NCBI GenBank assembly: GCA_945868935.1
Contig: CAMBNE010000013.1
Span: 1-11,507 of the forward strand
DNA: 11,507 nucleotides
From: an uncultured Clostridia bacterium
Lineage (GTDB): Bacteria > Bacillota > Clostridia > Oscillospirales > Acutalibacteraceae
Direction of reading: 5' to 3'
Below, piece after piece: positions 6,839-11,507 of the stretch. How positions within the stretch are numbered: the stretch's first letter is position 1; each line of letters opens with the position of its first letter. The position numbers were made by a program, and so were the translations under genes. Below the pieces are notes generated by a model that had not been told where the DNA came from, did no database searches, and saw only the letters and a program-made list of their open reading frames with translations.

Positions 6839-7465
6839 TTAATTTTTAGGCTTTAATCCAAAAGCCTTTCTGATTGATTCATTTACGTTAGCTGCTCCGG
6901 TTCCGCTTTCACCGTCACCGCCGATTTTCTGAACGCCGCCTGTGTTTTCCTGCGCTGATTTAAGTGCAGGAATATCATCAAGAACAGCCTTTACAGCGTT
7001 GGTGAGGTTTTCGGCTTTGATACTGCCCTTTTCATCGGTGCAGTCCTTAAAGTCAGCCATTTTGAGCAGATACGGAATTGACTTAATGTCAACGCCCTGC
7101 TTAATAGCCTCGAGTGTTGCCGCCTGATTTATTTCAGCCTGCAAGCGTGCACTGTTTGCGGCTGTCAAATCATTCTGCAACGCCGACACATCAGGAGTGT
7201 TCTTTTTCTTGTTTTCAAGATAGGTTGCCATAGCGTTGTTTGCCTCGTCCTCTGTCAAGCCTTTCTGCTTAAAAAAGGACGTTAATGCAGATTTTGTAGC
7301 TCTGCCTGTTCTTTCGTTTACAATCCTGTCAAGCTCTTCCTGTGTGTATGTTTTCGGTTCAGAACCGTTGCCGCCGTTCTGATTTGCGTTATTTCCGCCG
7401 TTGTCGGGGTCGGCGTCACCCTCAGCAAAAAGCTGAATGTTTGGTTTAAGAAATGTATCTTTCAT
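6839..7465 (-). CDS. Capsid scaffolding protein (DUF4355/Gp20-like)
   Basis: A 208-residue acidic protein. It has a leader ending in QLFAEGDA, an Asn/Gly-rich linker, then YTQEELDRIVNERTGRATKS, a long Ala/Gln-rich helical (coiled-coil-like) region at about 95-130, and a C-terminal basic end (IRKAFGLKPKN). This layout matches DUF4355-type phage scaffolds, which drive procapsid assembly through a basic C-terminus binding the major capsid protein and are absent from the mature virion. It directly precedes the capsid gene. The start at 7465 is supported by GGAGGT. A terminator-like hairpin lies upstream. Confidence 0.88.
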   Translation of the reverse strand: MKDTFLKPNIQLFAEGDADPDNGGNNANQNGGNGSEPKTYTQEELDRIVNERTGRATKSALTSFFKQKGLTEDEANNAMATYLENKKKNTPDVSALQNDLTAANSARLQAEINQAATLEAIKQGVDIKSIPYLLKMADFKDCTDEKGSIKAENLTNAVKAVLDDIPALKSAQENTGGVQKIGGDGESGTGAANVNESIRKAFGLKPKN

Positions 7466-7534
7466 TTTTTTACCTCCGTTTAATGCCCGTCGGCTTATTC
7501 CTTAGCTTTTACCCTCATTTCAAAGTTTTGGAGC

Positions 7535-7573
7535 ATAATAAAAGCACCCTTGCAATTAACTGCAAAAGTGCTT
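7535..7573 (-). terminator. Terminator-like hairpin between the 64-aa gene and the scaffold gene
   Basis: Minus-strand RNA can form a 13-bp stem between AAGCACTTTTGCA (7561-7573) and TGCAAGGGTGCTT (7542-7554) with a 6-nt loop, followed by TTATTAT. Two central pairs are U-G wobbles only on this strand; on the plus strand they would be C-A mismatches. The hairpin is therefore specific to the direction of the operon. It overlaps the stop codon of the 64-aa gene. Confidence 0.7.
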
Positions 7574-7766
7574 ACTTTGTTTCTTCTGTTGTTTCCTCGG
7601 CTGAATCGTCAGCCTTTTTTCTCGGTTTCTTTTCTGTCTTTTCAACAAAACCGAGCTGTTCAAGGTGTTTCGCTCTCGGCTCGTCTGCTTCAAAGGTTTC
7701 ACCGATTTTACGATGTGTCATATCGTTTTCACGGTCGATAAACTCTTTAATTACTTTGACTTTCAT
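7572..7766 (-). CDS. Small phage structural-region protein of 64 aa, function unknown
   Basis: The protein begins MKVKVIKEFIDRENDMTHRK, continues as a compact GETFEADEPRAKHLEQLGFV segment and ends in a charged tail (KKPRKKADDSAEETTEETK). Small proteins of this look are frequent between the minor head protein and the scaffold in Firmicutes phages, but I know no established role. The N-terminal part could be a small beta-barrel, and the tail resembles that of the 51-aa protein downstream of the capsid gene. Translation should be strong: AAGGAGGTGA (7771-7780) is a near-perfect anti-16S match seven bases from the ATG. It is bracketed by two terminator-like hairpins, so its level may be set separately from its neighbours. 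Confidence 0.75.
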   Translation of the reverse strand: MKVKVIKEFIDRENDMTHRKIGETFEADEPRAKHLEQLGFVEKTEKKPRKKADDSAEETTEETK

Positions 7767-7789
7767 TATGTCACCTCCTTAAAATGGGT

Positions 7790-7821
7790 ATAAAAATACC
7801 GCCCTCACAACGTGGGAGCGG
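7790..7821 (-). terminator. Terminator-like hairpin downstream of the toxin/immunity pair
   Basis: The arms 7812-7821 and 7799-7808 (forward CCGCCCTCAC and GTGGGAGCGG) form a 10-position stem with one mismatch, one wobble and a 3-nt loop. On the minus strand it is followed by TATTTTTAT. It begins about 20 nt after the stop of the small gene at 7841. It closes the low-GC cassette and would reduce read-through into the capsid genes unless antitermination or partial efficiency applies. Confidence 0.7.
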
Positions 7822-7840
7822 TTAATTTACATTTAATTAT

Positions 7841-8056
7841 TCATTGTCTATCTTTGAAAAAGTCTTTCCAATAAGGATTTTCTTTGTCAAAGATTTCTTT
7901 TTGTTCAGATGTTAGATTGTGAGGATAATCAGCAAATAGGTTAAATGTTTTCTTTTTGTCAAAAGAGAACACGAATTCCCCGACTACATCTGGATTATCC
8001 AACCACCAAATCTTATCAGAAGGATTATTTTTGTAAAAATCACTTAACACAGCCAT
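7841..8056 (-). CDS. Putative immunity protein for the capsid-fused toxin domain
   Basis: A 71-residue acidic protein starting MAVLSDFYKNNPSDKIWWLD, rich in aromatic and acidic residues (EFVFSFDKKKTFNLF, DKENPYWKDFF), with no signal peptide or membrane segment. It overlaps the last 17 nt of the minor capsid/toxin gene, which implies translational coupling. The ATG at 8054-8056 is chosen because AAAGG lies five bases upstream; the frame could also start at GTG 8060-8062, two codons earlier. It shares the low GC (about 31%) of the toxin-domain segment. Small acidic proteins placed immediately after a polymorphic-toxin C-terminus are commonly the cognate inhibitors. That role is inference from position, size and composition; I did not securely recognise the family. 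Confidence 0.72.
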   Translation of the reverse strand: MAVLSDFYKNNPSDKIWWLDNPDVVGEFVFSFDKKKTFNLFADYPHNLTSEQKEIFDKENPYWKDFFKDRQ

Positions 8057-9779
8057 TTGCACCTTTCTTTTGATTTCTGATTGATGTATTTATATATCCA
8101 AGCAACTTTTGAAATTCACTTGATTCGCTTAATGATTTACATTCAATCAGCTGATTTGACATTTGAGTTTTCGAACCGAGAATAATATGCGATTTTTTGC
8201 AACCAAATCTTTTTTTCAAAACCTCTTTTGTTAATGGTTTGAATCCGTTATCCGTTGGAGATTGAAGTTCCAGATATTCAAAATTATTTTCGATTTTCCT
8301 GATAATCGCTGAGTGTTTTCCTGTTCCTAAATAATATTCTTTGCTTTCTTCAACCATTCCTAAAAGCTTATTTACTGCGGCGAAATCGTTATAATATTTA
8401 ATAACAATTCCATTTACACCAGGTAAATTTGCAATCTCATCAATAGTACCCTTATGAGCAAACGTCGAACGACTAAAACCGTCACGAAAGTCTAATACAT
8501 CAAAACCGCCAGTGTTCCCCGCATAAGCAAAAGCTAATGAAGAACAAGACCCTTTTGTCAAATCTCCGCCACCCAAACGGTCAATGATTTCGCTTTCTGA
8601 AAGTGCCGTCTTATGGGTTTCAATTTGTCTATATTCAACACCTGCGCTTTCAAGTGTCTGCCTTGTTTTACTTATTGTACCACTTTCAGTAGATTTTGCA
8701 ACATTTTCATCAAGCTTTACTGCTGTTTTATCCGCCTTATCCTGCCACACCTCGGCACGCTTTGCGTATGCTCGTTTGTTATCGCTGTCAAGGCTGTATT
8801 CTGAAATCCTGCCGCACTTTTTAGCTTGATTTTCATAATATGACTTCTGCTGTTCAAGTGCTTCCTGACGTTTCATATCGTCGATTTCATCTTCCGTTGC
8901 AGGCTTTAAGGTTGTAATTCCCTCGTAATAGGTACTCGTGCTGTCCTTGCAACGAGGATGAAATAAGCCGCCCGATATTGCTTCGGACAAAAGCGGATAA
9001 TCACCGTCTTTCGCCGAGCCTCCCGAATATACATCATCAATGAACACCCTGCCGATATACTGTGCGCAGTCGGGGCAACCGCCTTGCCGAGAATTAACTA
9101 CAACCGTTGTAATGCCGAATTCCTGCCGCTTTTCGCCCTCACCACGCAGATAAGCTCTTTTATTAGCTGTTCGGATTGCCATTTCTGCATAGTCCGACAG
9201 CGTATGCCTTGCGCCGTTTTTATATTCGACACAATTCAAGCCGGCTCGGAGCATATCCCTGCAAGCCATATCAACGGCTTTTTCGTACGTTCCTGCTCCC
9301 GAATTTGCATAAACCTGCGCATTAAAAATAGCACTGCGGTATTTATCGTTACTCATTCGCAGAACGGCTGTTTCTGCGCTCTTTAAATCGTCTGTAGTCG
9401 ATTTTATAAGTGCGTTGAGTTTACGGTCGTTGACCTTGAAAAACTCCGCTGTAGACGTTTCTGACGGCTTATCGGGCAACTTAAAACCGTCTTTAATAGC
9501 TTGAAGTATTTTTGCTTCCTGCTCTGCGTTTCCGTTTGCTCTTGCGGTTTTGAGCATTTCCTCAACCTTGCCGTTAAGCTCCGAAAACTGCTTGTTGAAT
9601 TTCTTTGAATTGTTTTTTCTGTACTGTTCAAGGCTTTTAAGCTGTTCAGCCTGCCATTGGGACCAGTTGTAACCCTCTTTGAGTTCCTCGGCTCTATGTC
9701 GGCTGAAATTTCTCATCATACTGTCAATGAGTTCTTTTTCAATCTCTTCAAAAGCCTTTGAAATATCATATTCATTCAT
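8040..9779 (-). CDS. Phage minor capsid protein (min_cap2-type) with C-terminal papain-fold toxin-like domain
   Basis: A 579-residue two-part protein. Residues 1-300 resemble Phage_min_cap2 head-morphogenesis proteins: helical start, ARANGNAEQEAKIL, ISNxH-region equivalents, RTANKRAYLRGEGEKRQEFG, then Cys235-P-D-Cys238 with the YIGRVF strand and H274-P-R-Cys277. Such proteins attach to the portal and are packaged in the head. A charged linker (300-380) follows. Residues 385-535 are foreign to that family: GGGDLTKGSCSSLAFAYAG with Cys412, then GKHSAIIRKIENN with His489 and EYLELQSP with Gln506. This is a Cys...His...Gln order as in papain-fold toxins/deamidases (Tox-PL-like). GC falls from about 49% (9001-9360) to about 32% (8101-8460). 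The start is two bases after the portal stop. The head assignment is strong; the toxin domain is a motif-based inference, supported by the adjacent small gene. Confidence 0.85.
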   Translation of the reverse strand: MNEYDISKAFEEIEKELIDSMMRNFSRHRAEELKEGYNWSQWQAEQLKSLEQYRKNNSKKFNKQFSELNGKVEEMLKTARANGNAEQEAKILQAIKDGFKLPDKPSETSTAEFFKVNDRKLNALIKSTTDDLKSAETAVLRMSNDKYRSAIFNAQVYANSGAGTYEKAVDMACRDMLRAGLNCVEYKNGARHTLSDYAEMAIRTANKRAYLRGEGEKRQEFGITTVVVNSRQGGCPDCAQYIGRVFIDDVYSGGSAKDGDYPLLSEAISGGLFHPRCKDSTSTYYEGITTLKPATEDEIDDMKRQEALEQQKSYYENQAKKCGRISEYSLDSDNKRAYAKRAEVWQDKADKTAVKLDENVAKSTESGTISKTRQTLESAGVEYRQIETHKTALSESEIIDRLGGGDLTKGSCSSLAFAYAGNTGGFDVLDFRDGFSRSTFAHKGTIDEIANLPGVNGIVIKYYNDFAAVNKLLGMVEESKEYYLGTGKHSAIIRKIENNFEYLELQSPTDNGFKPLTKEVLKKRFGCKKSHIILGSKTQMSNQLIECKSLSESSEFQKLLGYINTSIRNQKKGANGCVK

Positions 9780-9781
9780 TG

Positions 9782-11293
9782 TTAAAATCCGATAGACTGA
9801 ATATCGTCAGCTTCCGAGGTTTCCTCGGCTACTGCAATTCCCATTTCTTCCTTTATTCGCTTTGCTTCCTCGGCTTTCCAGTCGTCGTCCTTGCTGTCGC
9901 CGTAAAGCTCGTCTATGCCTGCCTCAATGCTCATAATTCCGCTTTGTCTTGCCTTGCCAACGGTTTCAACCTGACTTTCAAAACTCGGATTTGCGTATTC
10001 GCCGAATTTCAGAGTAACCTCTAAATCATCAGGCACAAGAGGTTGATTATTGATTATAGCATTGACATTCAGCGCAGTTTTCACAAGCTGAGGTATAACG
10101 CTTTCGAGCAATTCAACGTAGCTCTGTCGGGTGTAAAGCGTTGTTTTTTCCTTTTCTCTCTGTGCTTCTGCGTTGTCAAGCTTTTTGACGTCAATTCCGA
10201 GCGTTGACGGACTGATTACGCCCTGCAAGCAAAGGTCAAGAGCCGTAATATAGGAGCTTAAATAACTTTCGTGCTGTATTGCAGGACTTTCGGTATAAAT
10301 TCGGTTGCCGTTGCCGTTCTCTTTCATATCGTTATCAACCATAATGAAACGATTATCAAACGCATTCGGCTTGACAGGCTCGCCTGTATCGGGATTTTTC
10401 GGAATCATACAATCGGGTATGTACTGCTTTGTTCTGCCTGCTCGGAGTGCATCCATCCATTGTGACCACGCTTCGTCAAGGCTGTCAAAGGCTTCGTCCT
10501 TGTCCTCAATAAGGCTTTTTCCTCTGCCCTTGTACTGCGAAGATTTGCCGAGAATTACGGGCACCGCCCACATTACGGACTTGTCAAAGGTCACGCCCTT
10601 ACCGTCAATCCAGCTTGTTTCTTCAATGGAGTTGAGCGGTACTTCTCTGCCGTTATCATCTTCAAGCTCATACTTGATATATCCGTAGCCGTAGCTTTCT
10701 TCAAATCGGTACCGCTTACCGTTGCTTACATACTCGGTGTAAAAGTCAATCCCCCTGATTCTGCCACGATTGCGCTTAAACTTGACACGCTCGGCAGGAA
10801 ACCACTCGATAATCGGAAACTTTGAAACGTCCTTATCAAAAGAGATTTTGAATGCACCGTCGCCGACAATTCCAAGGTCGGCAAGCATTGTTTTCAGAAT
10901 TTCATCAAGCTTGCTGTCCTTTTCAATATCCGCCCACGTTTCGGCGTAGCTTGTACTGCTTTTGCTTGTAATCTCAACTCCGTTATAGTCGGACATCACT
11001 ATTTTTGCTATCGTGTCGACAATCAGAGAAGCAAGCGGAATATGAATTTTACGGATTTCCATTCCTGCTGTCATCGGTGCTTTCCAGAACATTGTATTTG
11101 GTACGTCAAGCTGTCCGTAAAGCTGTGAAAGTTGTTTACTCTTGCCTGCGTACCATATTCTGTTTTTAGCGCAGGACGTCAGAAAGTCCATATTTTCATC
11201 AATAATTAAAAGTGACTTCTGTGCAGGATTGACCTGCAAGAAATGCCACATTTTTTGTCTTATCTTATCAGCCATAAAGTTTATCAGTCCCAT
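9782..11293 (-). CDS. Phage portal protein (SPP1 Gp6-like)
   Basis: A 503-residue protein that forms the dodecameric ring through which DNA is packaged and ejected. It shows features of the Phage_prot_Gp6 family: the N-terminal WYAGKSKQLSQLY and MFWKAPMTAGMEIRKIHIPL, the middle GKSLIEDKDEAFDSLDEAWS and RAGRTKQYIPDCMIP (about 255-300), the long-helix region with LGIDVKKLDNAEAQREKEKT (about 380), and an acidic C-terminus. The start codon overlaps the terminase stop as TAATG, so translation is coupled. AGGAA lies about 10 bases upstream. The order terminase, portal, minor capsid is canonical. Length is normal and no damage is seen. Confidence 0.95.
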   Translation of the reverse strand: MGLINFMADKIRQKMWHFLQVNPAQKSLLIIDENMDFLTSCAKNRIWYAGKSKQLSQLYGQLDVPNTMFWKAPMTAGMEIRKIHIPLASLIVDTIAKIVMSDYNGVEITSKSSTSYAETWADIEKDSKLDEILKTMLADLGIVGDGAFKISFDKDVSKFPIIEWFPAERVKFKRNRGRIRGIDFYTEYVSNGKRYRFEESYGYGYIKYELEDDNGREVPLNSIEETSWIDGKGVTFDKSVMWAVPVILGKSSQYKGRGKSLIEDKDEAFDSLDEAWSQWMDALRAGRTKQYIPDCMIPKNPDTGEPVKPNAFDNRFIMVDNDMKENGNGNRIYTESPAIQHESYLSSYITALDLCLQGVISPSTLGIDVKKLDNAEAQREKEKTTLYTRQSYVELLESVIPQLVKTALNVNAIINNQPLVPDDLEVTLKFGEYANPSFESQVETVGKARQSGIMSIEAGIDELYGDSKDDDWKAEEAKRIKEEMGIAVAEETSEADDIQSIGF

Positions 11294-11507
11294 TATTTTT
11301 CATTTCCTATCTCATTCTTATACGGAATCCAACCGTACTGGTCGGCATTTATTGTGTGGTCGTGTCCGTCCTCGGGTATGTTGTCTTTTTCTTCAAGCCA
11401 AGAATACAGTTCCATTTCTGCAATTGAATTTACACAATGGTCGAGTATGTAATAAAAGCCTTTCTGAATCCAACCGAGCATTAGCATAATTCTGTCGATA
11501 ATCGGCA
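11293..11507 (-). CDS. Terminase large subunit, C-terminal fragment (cut by window edge)
   Basis: The frame is open from the right window edge and ends at TAA 11293-11295, giving about 70 residues beginning PIIDRIMLMLGWIQKGF. The sequence CVNSIAEMELYSW followed by DNIPEDGHDHTINADQYGW matches the end of the terminase nuclease domain, where a final Asp-His...Asp segment contributes to metal binding (usually seen as DH..DA.RY). The complete enzyme is the ATPase/nuclease packaging motor. It is incomplete only because the window ends. An internal ATG at 11487 is not a real start. The stop overlaps the portal ATG by one base. Confidence 0.85.
   Translation of the reverse strand, partial: PIIDRIMLMLGWIQKGFYYILDHCVNSIAEMELYSWLEEKDNIPEDGHDHTINADQYGWIPYKNEIGNEK

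Noticed and set aside
7466..7571. Possible promoter upstream of the scaffold gene (TTGCAG-19-TATTAT or TTGAAA with AATAAG)
   Set aside because: Spacing or hexamers are poor and the first candidate overlaps the terminator hairpin; not enough to call.
7787..7800. Palindrome GGTATAAAAATACC as an operator
   Set aside because: It overlaps the terminator T-run and is short and AT-rich; it is better explained as part of the terminator region.
1..11507. CRISPR arrays, tRNA/rRNA genes, insertion sequences or integrase/attachment sites
   Set aside because: No regularly spaced repeats, tRNA-like folds, transposase frames or recombinase genes were seen; intergenic gaps are all shorter than about 110 bases.

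Overview
The window is one continuous block of phage (most likely prophage) morphogenesis genes. All real genes lie on the minus strand, so the operon reads from right (11507) to left (1). Base composition is moderate to low GC, with strong AAGGAGG-type ribosome binding sites throughout. The gene set (Gp6-type portal, minor capsid proteins 1/2/3, DUF4355-type scaffold, long Trp-rich tape measure) points to a long-tailed siphovirus of a Firmicutes host, probably a gut clostridium of the Ruminococcus/Eubacterium/Lachnospiraceae type. The host assignment is inference from style and gene families.

In transcription order the layout is as follows. The C-terminus of the large terminase (11293-11507, cut by the window edge) is followed by the portal (9782-11293). 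Next comes a minor capsid protein of the Phage_min_cap2 type (8040-9779) that carries an extra C-terminal domain, and a small overlapping gene (7841-8056). A terminator-like hairpin separates these from a 64-aa gene of unknown function (7572-7766). A second terminator-like hairpin precedes the scaffold (6839-7465). Then follow the major capsid protein (5960-6814), a 51-aa gene (5801-5956), a head-tail connector (5462-5794), minor capsid proteins 1, 2 and 3 (5059-5451, 4670-5059, 4278-4673) and the major tail protein (3831-4274). A third hairpin precedes the tail assembly chaperone pair (3438-3764 and 3133-3480, apparently joined by a -1 frameshift) and the tape measure (398-3094). At the left edge a zinc-ribbon membrane protein (1-298, partial) has its own consensus promoter and looks like a moron rather than a morphogenesis gene.

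The most interesting element is the minor capsid protein. Its first ~300 residues are an ordinary head-morphogenesis protein, but residues ~385-535 look like a papain-fold cysteine toxin/deamidase domain (Cys412, His489, Gln506). The small gene overlapping its 3' end has the position and size expected of an immunity protein. GC content drops from about 49% in the head-domain part to about 32% in the 3' end and the small gene, which fits an exchangeable toxin-immunity cassette appended to a virion protein. A terminator sits just beyond the cassette. This resembles the polymorphic toxins known to be fused to MuF-type head proteins of temperate phages, here on a min_cap2 scaffold.

The genes work together as a standard assembly line. 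Terminase packages DNA through the portal. Scaffold and major capsid protein build the head. The connector and minor capsid proteins close the neck. The chaperones fold the tape measure while the major tail protein polymerises around it.
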